Positions 50,514-61,550 of a stretch of DNA of 64,000 nt are shown here, in pieces; the first letter of the stretch is position 1; each line of letters starts with the position of its first letter. The notes under the pieces were generated by a model, which ran no database searches, was not told the origin of the DNA, and was given only the letters and a program-made list of their open reading frames with translations. Origin of the DNA: Microcyclospora pomicola. Taxonomy: Eukaryota; Ascomycota; Dothideomycetes; Capnodiales. The position numbers and the translations under genes are program-made. The DNA lies in NCBI GenBank assembly GCA_002786065.1, contig NHNY01000015.1:186001-250000 (forward strand). The letters run 5' to 3'.

Positions 50514-53500
50514 TTACTTCGCAGAGCTGTCTTCCGCTTGCTCCTGCAACACATCCCGGCATCGAACGCATGGCACATCGTCTTCTTCAGAGGTGAATCG
50601 CCAGCATCGTACACACTTGTGTGCCGTGGGTGGACGAACCTCGACCAGGATCGTCTCCTGCACGCCTCCGGTATACTCGAGAGTGGCGGTCTGTGTGTAT
50701 CGCCAAGCTGGTGCCGGCGAGCCAGATGATTCATCCACCGCCTTGAGGTCCTGCGCGTTTTGTGGCAACGAACCCGAGGAGATCTCGTGATGCATGATAC
50801 TGGCACCGCTGACGACGAGAAGATCCCGCAGTTCGTCTGCGAAGGTTTCCCATGTCGCTGACACAGTCGGGTCGCTTGCTTGTGTACGGCTCCGATGGAG
50901 GACGACCTCGCACGCGAGACCGCTGCGGAGATGGCCTGCACGCCGCGCATCTTCTTGCGCTATCTTGACGGCAGTGTTGAGTGTTTGGAACACTGAGATG
51001 GAGTTCCCGAGCGATTGATCTGTGTGCACTGTCGACTCGGACTCAGGGGTGTGTGAGGTTCTGGAGTCAGATTCTGCCCAGGACTGACGCAAAGGATGAC
51101 AAGCCATACTCTGCTGATCGGTTGCTGAGTCGGCTCGGAACTGTGGTGGCATATGTTCCCAAACCTCCTCAACCAAATGAGGGGTGATCGGTCCCAATAG
51201 ATTCAACAGAGTCTGTAGGACGACAAACAGTACGCCTTGCGTATGACTTCTGACTCCAACAGAGCCGGTGTATATCCTATCCTTACATATTTCGAAGTAG
51301 AACGACGACAGGTCGTTGTAGATCAGATTGTTGATTTCCTTGACCACTTTGTGAAATTGATAGTCGCCATACGCGCCACGAGCTGCACTGGTAGCACGCG
51401 ACAAGCGATCTAGGATGATCTGATCCGCGAAAGTCAGCTTCCCAAGCCTGTTGCGCAGGGAGGGTATGTCCTGCTCGGCTGGCACTGGGAAATCCGTAAG
51501 AACACCCAGCAGAAACTTGAATGTGACACGATACTTTTGTAATGACTGCTGCACTTCTTGCAAGACTGGTACCGCGACAGAAACATCATGTGTATAGTCG
51601 GAGCTGGCTACCCAGAGCCGAAGAACATCTGGTCCCAAGGAGTCATACTGAGGGGCTGTCGTGTTCGCAGCATTCTTTTCATCCTTGTTCTTGGTCTTTT
51701 TCGCTTTCTTCTGTTTCAATGGTGGTAGGAGAGTCCCCGCCACAATATCATCAGGACTGATGACGTTGCCAATACTTTTGCTCATCTTCTTGCCTTCAGC
51801 ATCGAGGATGAAGCCGTGAGTGATCAGCTTCGCATAAGGTGCCACCGGTTTTTCAGCAGGATCCTGGGTGGCGATGGCTGTGAGCAAGCTGCTCTGGAAC
51901 CAGCCGCGGTGTTGATCCGTACCCTCGAGGTACACGTCGCTGAGCGGTCTCCCATCATGCCGTTCATGCAGACTGGTCCAGGTCGTTCCGGAGTCGAACC
52001 AGACGTCCATGGTATCCGTTCCCCGTAACCATACTCCAGGTGCTAGGGAGTGGTGTAGCCATGCGGGATCGTCTGGCGAGTCCGCAAACCATGCATCTGT
52101 GCCCCTTTGCTCTAGTGTTTCGATGATGTGAGTAATGCTGTCACTAGATATGCATGCTTCTCCTGTTTTGACGTGGTAAAGTGCAGGTATGGGCACACCC
52201 CAGGCGCGTTGTCTAGAGATACACCACTGACTCCGTCCGCTCACGAATGCGCCGAGTCTTGTCTTCCCGGATCCTGGGAGGAAAGTCACGTTCTCCAAGG
52301 CTGCAAGAGACCGCTTAGTGATCGCTGAAACATCGGCGAACCACTGCGCAGTGGCTCGGACTATGACAGGTTGCTTAGTCCGCCAGTCGATGGGATTCTT
52401 GTGTGAGAAAGTATGACTCGCGAGTAGTAAGCTACTGCCATGATATAGCGTAGATGGAACGTGTAGCTCAGCCGACGAAATGATGTTGAGTATTCTCTCA
52501 GTGCCTTCTGTCTGCGCATCAATGCCCACGAGCTGTGAGTCGCGCGTGTCAATCGGGAAGACCTCGTTTGTATATCGTCCTGCATCATCTACGGGCGCCA
52601 GTGCTGGACCAATGCCCTTCTGCTGACATACGGAGTAGTCCTCCATACCGTGGCCGGGTGCCATATGTACGATGCCGGTGCCCGATGTAGATGTAACAAA
52701 GTCCGCACTCACTACTGGCGACTCTGTACCCTGGAAGAGATTGTAGCATGTTCCTGACCCGTCGGCAAGCTGAGCACCAGGAATCGTATCGATAATCGTT
52801 CTAACGGTAATTCCAGGCTTCAGATGCGAAAGAATGTGCTCAATGCGGCTCTTGGCTACCACCATTTGGCCTTCAAGAGCAGGGTTGCCGGAAAGATCGT
52901 CCAACTCCACGATTGAGTATTCGATATCTTCATGGACTGCAACAGCTTTGTTTGCGGGTAGTGTCCATGGGGTGGTAGTCCAGATCAGCGCGCTGATATT
53001 ACCCATTTTTAATCGGGAGTCTTTCCTCAGAGCCTTGGGCAGCCGCACGAATGGGAGCTTGACGAATGCTGCTGTGCATTTGTAGGCGTCCTCGTATTCC
53101 AGTTCAGCCTCTGCTAAGGCGGTTCGTGAGGATGGCGACCAATATACTGGTCTATGGTGCCGGGAAATGAGACCTGAGTCTTGCATTAGCATAGCCACTC
53201 GTAGCAGGTAGCTCTCCAGACGATGCTGACTCTACCCTTTGACACCATTTCTCGAAATACGCCCAATTGCCGTAGCACCCGCTCCGCGTCCATGGTCTTG
53301 TATGGCACATCCCATTCTCCCATCACTCCCCAACTCCGGAAGCTGGCCTTTTGCTTTTCGACCGTGTCGCTTGCCAGTTCTTGAGCCACTCGCCTGATGT
53401 CTGTGGGCCGCATGCCATGTCCAAGCGCGACTGCTGCCTCTTGCTTGGGTGCATCAGTCAACACTTCGGCTTGACTCCTTTCCGTCTTAGCTTGTTGCAA

Positions 53501-53881
53501 TGCCTTGAGCTCGATTGGGAGCCCATGACAATCCCAACCTGGTCTATAGCTGACTCTTTTTCCCGTAGCTAATTCCCATCTCAAGATCAGGTCTTTCAGT
53601 ATTTTATTGAGGGCATGTCCTGTGTGTACAGCTCCATTCGCGTACGGTGGTCCATCATGCAGCACGAAGTTCGTTTTCTCATCCCGTGACTTCAGTTGCC
53701 ATGCGTATAGTTCGTCAGCGCATCGCAACCGGTATTTGTCCAGAGCTTCCTTTGAAGCTCGTGCTGGAAAGTCGGACTTCGGGAGTGTGAGCGTTTCAGA
53801 CCAATTGGTGACACCAGAGAACAAGGTCTTCTGAGATGCGTTTATTGCTCGGAGGATGCGAGATGGAAAGAAACATGGCAT
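50514..53881 (-). CDS. ISM1: Mitochondrial isoleucyl-tRNA synthetase
   Basis: Class I synthetase for mitochondrial tRNA-Ile, 1101 aa. Exon 1 (53881-53236) and exon 2 (53173-50514) flank a 62-bp intron with a TGCTAAT branch site; the join gives MVSKGLISRHHRPVYW. An upstream frame starts only at a GTG, so the ATG at 53881 is used. The signature at 86-89 reads HTGH instead of the usual HIGH/HLGH. KMSKS is at about 678-682, the editing domain lies between (WTTTPWTLPANKAVAV), and the zinc ribbon CVRC...CVRC is near the C terminus as in bacterial IleRS. The catalytic linker YLEGTDQHRGWFQ is intact. It is about 100 residues longer than yeast Ism1. It is head to head with SAM37. Confidence 0.96.
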
Positions 53882-54062
53882 GATCCTAGACTCATCTCCC
53901 TGAGAACACGAAAGAGCATTGGGTGTATCGAGTTGCAGATGTAGAAGAAATATGAACACTCGATCGCAAACTTCCCAAAAGGGGAAGCTTGACGAACTTT
54001 GGTCGATCTGAACGTGATGGAGTTCCTACAACTTTCAATTGCGCACCACTTTGCGCGCCAGC
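53882..54062. promoter_or_regulatory. 181-bp bidirectional promoter, IleRS / SAM37
   Basis: Two mitochondrial genes start 181 bp apart on opposite strands. No TATA box is clear. Co-regulation is inferred from spacing. Confidence 0.5.
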
Positions 54063-55424
54063 ATGATGCAGCTTCATGTGCTTGGTCCAGCTTACGGCCT
54101 TCCATCAATTGACGCAGAATGTATTGCTGCCATTGCCTTGCTTCAGAGTCATCGCAAGGGCGACTTTGAGATTGTGCCCAACTTCACAACAACTCCACGA
54201 CTACCCTTTCTCATCACAAACGACAGCCGTCGTATATCAGGATTCCGGAACATCGCTCGGCATCTTCGAAACGCCGCAAGGCATGGCGATCGTTCAAGTA
54301 CACACGAACATGCTGCCTCGATAGCAACTTCTTCTTTCTTGCTATCCAATGCACAGCTACTGCTCGACATCGCGCTCTACGTGAGCTTTGAGAATTACCG
54401 ACATGTCACAAGGCCTGCTTTCACGCGAATACTGCCATGGTATGCGAATTACATAACGCCGCCTAGGCTGAGAGCTGCAGCAAGAGCAAGGACAGAGCAT
54501 CTGGGTGTCTCGAGTCTGGATGTGGATAATGTACATGAAGACATGTCCAATCGGCCAGAGGGCTTTGATGGAGTTGGAAAAGAGTCACGCGGTTTTGACC
54601 CGGAAACTCAGAAGAGAGCAAGTCTTCTACTGCCACGGAAAGAGACGCTGCGATCTTTGCTTCGGAAGCCAGAACATGCAGCAGTGTTCAGACTGCACGC
54701 ACTGGCAGATAATTTCTTTGGGCCGTTACAAGACATGCTAGGCGAAACAGAATTTCTCGAGGGTCAGGAGGTTGCAGATGTGGACTTGCTAGCGTATGGT
54801 TTCTTGAGTCTCATGCTCTATCCAAAAGTGCCCCTAGACTGGCTATCAAGCACGATGAAGAGGAAGTATGGAAAGCTGGTCACCTACACTGAAAGATTAC
54901 ATCGAAAATTGAAAGTAGGGACAAAAGTGGAAGACGTCCTGGCACTAGCACAATGTAGGACACCAGAGGAAATCGTCGAGCTTAGAAGAACAACTGGAAT
55001 GGTGCTACCTTGGACAACTCCATCGGCTCCGAGCATTACGAGCGCTGTCGGCGTAGTGACAGGCGCACTGATTGAGCACCTACCAGTCATCGGTGGCCCC
55101 ACAGCTGAACTCATACATTCTCGGGAGGTTAAGGTGTCGATATATTGGAGCTACCTTCCCATCATACTTGCCGCGACAACGACAACGGCAGTGCTAGGCA
55201 CATTATACGCCTTTCGATCTGGCTGGCTCGTGTGGCCACATGGCGAAGCTACTCATGTTTTTGGCCGCAAAAGATTCTCGGATTATGGTCATCTCGGTGC
55301 GGCATTAGCTGGCCTCTCAATGTTAGGCCAACAGGCGAATCAGGATGCTATGTACCACGAGCAGGAGCGAATGGACAACCCAGCAATAGTAGAGATAGAA
55401 GTCGAGAAAGACCAGTCGGCATAG
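54063..55424 (+). CDS. SAM37: Sam37/metaxin-like subunit of the SAM complex
   Basis: Mitochondrial outer-membrane protein that helps release beta-barrel proteins from the sorting and assembly machinery; 453 aa in one exon. The start MMQLHVLGPAYGLPSIDAECIAAIALLQ is the conserved thioredoxin-like opening of fungal Sam37 and metaxin. The glutathione-transferase-like helical half follows: SNAQLLLDIALYVSFENY, then FRLHALADNFFGPLQDMLG and ADVDLLAYGFLSLMLYP. A hydrophobic segment near the C terminus (YLPIILAATTTTAVLGTLYAF) is a likely membrane anchor. Either of two adjacent ATGs (54063, 54066) may be used; the frame upstream lacks another ATG. Confidence 0.88.
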   Translation: MMQLHVLGPAYGLPSIDAECIAAIALLQSHRKGDFEIVPNFTTTPRLPFLITNDSRRISGFRNIARHLRNAARHGDRSSTHEHAASIATSSFLLSNAQLLLDIALYVSFENYRHVTRPAFTRILPWYANYITPPRLRAAARARTEHLGVSSLDVDNVHEDMSNRPEGFDGVGKESRGFDPETQKRASLLLPRKETLRSLLRKPEHAAVFRLHALADNFFGPLQDMLGETEFLEGQEVADVDLLAYGFLSLMLYPKVPLDWLSSTMKRKYGKLVTYTERLHRKLKVGTKVEDVLALAQCRTPEEIVELRRTTGMVLPWTTPSAPSITSAVGVVTGALIEHLPVIGGPTAELIHSREVKVSIYWSYLPIILAATTTTAVLGTLYAFRSGWLVWPHGEATHVFGRKRFSDYGHLGAALAGLSMLGQQANQDAMYHEQERMDNPAIVEIEVEKDQSA

Positions 55425-56116
55425 AAACTAGAAGCATTCTCCCATTGCACAGCTTGTACGAATAAGATCAGGGGCAAAGGCCTGTACCTGGAGCGACTGC
55501 TCTCAGTTCACATGACTTGGAGTGTCCATTTAAAGTATGTTCTTGAAAACTACAAGAAGATTGGCTTCTGATGCCTTAACGTACCTACGCACGTTGGCGT
55601 TCAGCAAGAAGTCCGAGCTCCAGCATGATCGACAAAGCGCCCCAGGACGGCTCGGTATTCGGACCGACTCCAGCGCGTGATACTCGACCATGGAGCACGC
55701 ACTTCTAGACGTCATCTGCTTCGAAACTGCATCGAACATGAATGTACACTCTTGGCGGCAGGTTTACTTGGTCACCCATTGTTGTCGATGGATACCACCA
55801 ATCTGGAGTGTCCTCTGATAGTTAAGCAATGATCCATGAGCTGTTGACGTTGTAGCTGCAATAACGTGTTAATCCCGTGCTAGTTTCATAGAGAGAAGGG
55901 ATCTCCAATGTGCAATGCGGCGCGAGATCACGGGTCATATGTACCTTGGCACAATCGAACGGGACGATGCACCGAGCGGGGAACAGCAACGTGAAAGCAA
56001 TAAAAGGCAGTACTCTTTCCGATCTCTCTTATCCGTCGTGGTTCTTAGGATAGCAAGCTCAATGCTCTGCTGTCGACCACGACCAATCCATTTCGACGTC
56101 CTCTTTCGAAGCTAAT
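55425..56116. other. Intergenic region, sugar-transporter promoter
   Basis: 692 bp with no supported gene. ATAAAAGG near 56000-56007, about 110 bp before the transporter ATG, is a plausible TATA element. Confidence 0.45.
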
Positions 56117-58028
56117 ATGGCGATGGTCAATCCGAAAGAAAGCCGATACTTCGGCCAACGTGGAGGATGGCTGACATTCTGGATCACTGTGGCCTGCGGA
56201 ACGGACATGACATTGTTTGGATATGACCAAGGTGTGTTCGGCGGCGTGATCGTGACGGACGATTTCCTGAATACCCTTGGTATTGCCGACGACACATCCC
56301 TCCAGGGCACCATCACAGCTATTTATGATATCGGATGCTTCTTTGGCGCCATCGCGGCTTACTTCGTTGGCGATCGGCTTGGCAGAAAGAAGACCATCTT
56401 GCTCGGCACGACGATCATGAGTGTCGGTGCCATTCTGCAGTTCACTAGCTATAGTGTTGCACAGATGATCATCGGCCGGATTGTGGCAGGCATAGGCAAT
56501 GGCATCAACACCAGTACTGCGCCTCCATGGCAGGCCGAAACGTCCAAAGCAGCATGGCGTGGCAAGCTGATCGTAATCGAGCTGATCCTAAACATTGCTG
56601 GTTTCTCGCTCTCCACGTGGGTAACATTTGGCTTCAGCTACATACCTGGTCCCGTGTCGTGGCGCATCCCGCTGGCTTTGCAATTCATCTTCATCTTCAT
56701 CCTCTACGCGACTGTCCCCTGGCTTCCAGAGTCTCCCAGGTGGCTAGTGAGCAAAGGCAGATACGAAGAGGCGGAGCTCATCCTTGCCGACATTGAGGGG
56801 ACAGAGATCGAAGATCCGTTCGTACAGACGGAACTCAACGAAATCAAATATGCTGCAGATTACGAAAAAACACACCAAACGCGCATCAGAGATCTATTGA
56901 GAGGCAAGGCTGGTGCTGAAGGCGGAGTGAGTATTTGAGCAAAACTTCACTTTCTTCCACTCCATACCCACATTGATACTGACAACATTTTTCTTAGACA
57001 CACGCTCTTCGACGAATATTCCTCGGCATGGGATCACAAGCAATGCAGCAGTTGGCCGGTATAAACGTGACTAGCTACTATTTACCGACGGTGTTGATCG
57101 TCAGTGTGGGTTTCTCGAATAAAATGGCCCGTTTGCTTGCAGCATGTAATTCGGTGTCCTACTTGCTCTTCTCCCTAATCGGCATCCCGAACGTGGAACG
57201 CTGGGTAAGTCAGATCCCGTTCCGATATCGGTTCAGACCGGGGAACTAACCTGGCATTTCCAAGGGACGCCGCAAGATGATGATGTATGCAGCCGCTGGC
57301 CAATGCTTCTGCTATCTCATGATCACGATTCTGCTACGCCTCAACGAACTGGACTCTTACCAACATAAAGCAGAGGTCGCGTCTGCCAGTGTCGCCTTCT
57401 TCTTCCTGTACTACGTCTTCTTTGGTATCGGCTTCCAAGGTGTTCCCTGGCTCTACCCGGCGGAGATCAACTCCCTCGCGATGCGGCAGAAAGGTACGGC
57501 ACTAGGTACTGCCACGAACTGGATCTTCAATTTGTAAGTGCTCTCTCTCTCTCTCATTCTGGGATTGCTCCAATCCCAAGATCACCGCATGACGACCCCA
57601 AAGAACCTGACCACTAACCCTCGCAACGCAGCATGGTCGTCGAAATCACGCAAATCGGCATCCAAAACCTGCAATGGAAGTTCTACATCATCTGGACCAT
57701 CACCAACTTCAGCTTCGTCCCCATCGTCTACTTCTTGTATCCCGAGACCGCCGGCCGCACCCTCGAGGATGTCGATACGTACTTCCGCAACAACCACAAC
57801 ATCCTCGTGCACCGCGACCCCGTCGCCACGAGCTCCAAGCGGCCGGAGATCTACATCCATCGCGAAAATGATGAGGTGCGCCGACGCAGCAGTGTCACGC
57901 CGCACGCGGAGTCGCTGGCGGGTCGGCATCGCCGGTTCAGTGCGGTGGAGGGGAGTGTGGTGCAGGGCGAGATGGAGCGGGAGACGAGAGAAAAGGGGCA
58001 AGGGGATGGGTTTGTGGAAAAAGTTTGA
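56117..58028 (+). CDS. MFS sugar transporter (hexose-type)
   Basis: Plasma-membrane sugar porter of 560 aa. Four exons: 56117-56926, 56998-57204, 57265-57533 and 57632-58028; introns of 71, 60 and 98 bp are all GT-AG and in phase. Family marks in order: FGYDQGVFGG in TM1, GDRLGRKKTILLG after TM2, GRIVAGIGNGINTSTAPPWQAE after TM4, PWLPESPRWLVSKGR after TM6, QQLAGINVTSYYLP in TM7 and YPETAGRTLEDVD at the end of TM12. Twelve membrane segments fit. The C-terminal tail of about 80 residues is hydrophilic and cytosolic. The loop reads APPWQAE where many members have a VP.YQ.E form. The sugar is not predictable. Confidence 0.95.
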
Positions 58029-58224
58029 GCAGATCTGGGAGTCGAGGGACAGAGTGCGAGGATCTTATCGTACTCATGTAATGCATCAATAAGCGTTCAC
58101 TGCATTAAGAGGCGAGGCGAAGTAGAGAAGGTATGAAAGCCCTATCCATGGATAGAGATCTATACTGTAATCTATCTCTATAGAAACCACATACACCCTC
58201 GAAATCCTCGTGAGAAAACGTAAG

Positions 58225-61062
58225 TCATAGCAAGCCAGCAGGCAATGGAAGACCATGCCGACGCAGCACAGCTTTGAGCGCTAAAGTCTCTCCCTTGAGG
58301 CGGACAACCTCGCTCTCCAGAGCAGCAACACGCGAGCTGTTCCCTACGCAGTCGAAGCAAGACATTTTTGGGCTGCGAATGAGGCCGATCACGGGATCAT
58401 TTGCATCATCATCAACGGCACCGACATTACGGGTCCTGCTAGCCTTCGCACGGGTCCAGGGGCTCTTTACAGAGACCATGTTAGGGTGTATCTCATGCAA
58501 CCCTTTCCGTACGCGAAGGCCTTGATGCAGTGGTATTCGGCGTGGCGTATGCTTCCCAGCTGTAGACAGGGAGGATGTTCGAGGGAACAGATCGCTGATG
58601 TCCTTCGAGGATGGTGATAGGCCGTGCGTAGCCGAGAAATGTGTGCGAGCGGTTAGCATGTCTTCTTCAGTCGATATTCCCATCTGCGAATGATCAGGCT
58701 GTGAATAGACGGATGAGGGTGGCGGCGAGGGGTTCTTGCTCCGACTCAGACATCGCACAGAGCTGTCTTCGACCCCAAGGGCCTGGTTTCGTCGTCGTGG
58801 ACGCGCGTGTGATTGTTGGCTTGCTGTTTCGTCGGCAGAAGTGAGCCAGATATCGGCACTGCCATCGATATCGCCTTGCGGAGGTTTCGGAGATGGTTTG
58901 GATTTCTCCTCTTCATCGTCGTCCTCTAGTTCATCCGAGGATTGATCTTGGTTCGAGTCTGTGACCCAAGCAGCTTCCCTTTGCAGAACGTTGCCTGGAT
59001 CCCACATCTTTTGATGTGCTGGCGAGGACAGTCGATGTTTTGATATGTACCGATTCCGTTTGGCTACATGGCTTGATTTGTGGTCTTGACGTATTTCTGG
59101 AATGGTAACCTTAGGGGCGAACGGCCCCAAGACACTACCGGTGTTCTGCTTCGAACTTAATTTGCGAATATCCGCTAGAATTCTGGCGTTGTCATTGGGC
59201 TGGCTGGCTGTGTCATGTTGGCGAATGCGGCCACTACCCGGTACGGACTTGCGTGACTTTCGACGATTTCTTGAGAACGGCGACACATCTGTGCTAGAAC
59301 TTTTCAGGGCCGTTAGTTGGGCATGAGCTTGAGTGACTTTCGTGACATCAGGGTCAGTGTCTACGATCCCAATCGGCTCTAATACAGCAAGAGCACTCTG
59401 CTTTGTGCCGAGCGGTTTGGCGGGGCTCGAAGAAGGCTCCTCGTTTTTGGTGAACGTAAGACTGGATATACGAGGCCTCGTTCGTGGCGGGTTGCTGACT
59501 TGTATTTTCGCTGCCTCTGGTCCCGCGGACGTGGTAGCCTTGATAGGGGAGAACAAGTCTACAAACGCGTTTGATGGAACTCCAGGTCGAGTAGCTACAG
59601 CATTGCTGTGCGGAGTGTGTCTGACACTACCCTCTTCTACTTCGTCGGGATGAATCGTGAAATTCCGTTGTAGTAGAGGATGGCTGCTAGACACCTCGTT
59701 CACGGGTTTCAGCAATCCTGGCGGTAGACCTAGGTGGTGATTTGCACTCCCGCCTTGAACACTCTGTGCGATTCGTTCTCCAGCCTGCACATGTGCATTT
59801 TTATGCTTCTCGACTTCAGGGCCCACGATTCGTCGTCTGGTCGATCCACATTTGGACACACCGTCCGGCTCGAGTTTCTGTATCGGCTGAGGCGAGTTTC
59901 CTTTAACCCATGCCACCGAAATGACCTTTTGCGCATCTTGGTTTACGGTCTTCTGCGCCAATAGTAGCCCAACTGAGTCATATATATGAACCTTACCGTC
60001 TGATCTCCCGACAGCAATGATGTTGTTAATGCTTGAGGGTAAGGTTCTAGCCACGTCTTTGATTCCAGTGGCCTTGGGAAGTGGACGTGCTGACCTCGCC
60101 AGAGGTGGCGTAACGGATAGTACGGATACTGACGTTACTGGAGCCTTGACATGCCACGTTCGAAGCACAATCCCTCCTTCGGCAAAGTCGACTAGTCTGC
60201 ATCGCCCATCACTGCCCGCGCAAATGACCCTAGTCTTATGACCAGGCAAGAATGCTGCAGCAGTGATTGAAGACGCTTTGGTGCCGATACTATCCCTGGT
60301 CACAATCTTCGTCGTCGTGCGGTGGACATGATCGATGTGTGCTATCTCTCCATCGTAGCCTTGGTATTGGTCGGCAGAGGTCACCTGCTGTAGAGCACTG
60401 TTCAAGATTCTGGTAGCATCGTATGCAGCTAATGTACCATCTCGGAATGCCAAAAGAAAAATGCCGGCCCTCTCTGGATGGAAAGAAGCCACTACAACGG
60501 GAGCATCAGATGCTCGAGGCTGGATCATGATCGACTTTTTATCCTGAGAGAGAGACTGGAGGCACAGAGTTGGAGGGTCGTCGGACGCGGTTAGTATCAG
60601 TTGACCAGTGGGCGATAATGCCAATGTAATAGGAGTTGTTGCATGATTGCGTAACGGGGTCTTCATCCGTAATTCCTCCATGGAATATTGCTGCAGTTCA
60701 CAAGTAGAGGTGGTTGAAAGGAATAAGGTCTTCGCGTCAGGTGCATACTCGAGAAGTCGGACGTCGTCTTCATCAGCATACAGTCCCCAGCTGTTCTCGC
60801 GACCTCTCCTGGTGTCATGTAACACGACGATACGCTGATCCGCCACAGCGAGCATATTGGAGCCATCTTGAGCTTCGCGAGCAGCAGCAATGCTACTCTT
60901 GCTGCTCTTGAAGATCTTGTGTAGTCCTGCCTGATCCCATGCGAGTATGCAGCTTGGGGTTGTGACAAGCAGATGATGGTCGGTTGGGAAGTCAAAAGAC
61001 GCCGCCGACCGCGATGATAGTACGGGCACTTGTTTCGCAGCTATTCGCTGAGAGTGTGGCAT
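58225..61062 (-). CDS. WD-repeat protein with disordered middle and C-terminal coiled coil
   Basis: Single exon, 945 aa. The N-terminal 380 or so residues form WD40-like blades (FDFPTDHHLLVTTPSCILAWD, NHATTPITLALSPTGQLILTASDD, GSDGRCRLVDF, IIAVGRSDGKVHIYDS). The middle (about 400-880) is Ser/Pro/Lys-rich, probably disordered, with an acidic SSDELEDDDEEE patch. The last 40 residues contain CFDCVGNSSRVAALESEVV and continue as an amphipathic helix ending RRHGLPLPAGLL. This order (WD propeller, linker, C-terminal helix) resembles NEDD1/GCP-WD, the gamma-tubulin recruitment factor, but this is shape similarity only. I cannot assign a function. Confidence 0.8.
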   Translation of the reverse strand: MPHSQRIAAKQVPVLSSRSAASFDFPTDHHLLVTTPSCILAWDQAGLHKIFKSSKSSIAAAREAQDGSNMLAVADQRIVVLHDTRRGRENSWGLYADEDDVRLLEYAPDAKTLFLSTTSTCELQQYSMEELRMKTPLRNHATTPITLALSPTGQLILTASDDPPTLCLQSLSQDKKSIMIQPRASDAPVVVASFHPERAGIFLLAFRDGTLAAYDATRILNSALQQVTSADQYQGYDGEIAHIDHVHRTTTKIVTRDSIGTKASSITAAAFLPGHKTRVICAGSDGRCRLVDFAEGGIVLRTWHVKAPVTSVSVLSVTPPLARSARPLPKATGIKDVARTLPSSINNIIAVGRSDGKVHIYDSVGLLLAQKTVNQDAQKVISVAWVKGNSPQPIQKLEPDGVSKCGSTRRRIVGPEVEKHKNAHVQAGERIAQSVQGGSANHHLGLPPGLLKPVNEVSSSHPLLQRNFTIHPDEVEEGSVRHTPHSNAVATRPGVPSNAFVDLFSPIKATTSAGPEAAKIQVSNPPRTRPRISSLTFTKNEEPSSSPAKPLGTKQSALAVLEPIGIVDTDPDVTKVTQAHAQLTALKSSSTDVSPFSRNRRKSRKSVPGSGRIRQHDTASQPNDNARILADIRKLSSKQNTGSVLGPFAPKVTIPEIRQDHKSSHVAKRNRYISKHRLSSPAHQKMWDPGNVLQREAAWVTDSNQDQSSDELEDDDEEEKSKPSPKPPQGDIDGSADIWLTSADETASQQSHARPRRRNQALGVEDSSVRCLSRSKNPSPPPSSVYSQPDHSQMGISTEEDMLTARTHFSATHGLSPSSKDISDLFPRTSSLSTAGKHTPRRIPLHQGLRVRKGLHEIHPNMVSVKSPWTRAKASRTRNVGAVDDDANDPVIGLIRSPKMSCFDCVGNSSRVAALESEVVRLKGETLALKAVLRRHGLPLPAGLL

Positions 61063-61550
61063 ATTTTGCCATTCATCGAGATGTTCGCTGGTGTGGTCAT
61101 TGAGAGGTCGTGGATATCAGTAAACAGACTTCCCAAAGAGGAAGCTTGTGCCGAATACATGTCCTGAATACGCTACATATCGAACAACATAAGAGTTCTT
61201 CAGCATTGATAGGACCATCGGCTCACTAGTTCTCTTGAAGATAGACTTGCTACGCCTTCAATCAAGTTAGTAGATGCACGGCAGGTCAATTCCAAGAAGC
61301 AGGGCGGGATTCCTGTCCGAATCGGGGCAATTGGCGGGCAAGTGGGGGAGAGGGACGGAGCTCGAGGGCAAAACCACCATCCACAGCTGGCTACGACAAC
61401 CTTCTCTTACCACTCCTGGCTTCTCTTGCAGCACAATCCTAGACTGGGCGCATACTACGTATCATCGCCTACCGCTACATGGAGCAGTACGACTACGATC
61501 ACTAATACGGTAGGTTGAACCCTTCCACTGGTCTCCTCCTCGTCCTCCTC
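61063..61550. promoter_or_regulatory. Divergent region between the WD-repeat and ALDH genes
   Basis: 488 bp between two gene starts. No clear TATA box. The last 50 bp before the ALDH ATG are pyrimidine-rich. Confidence 0.4.
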
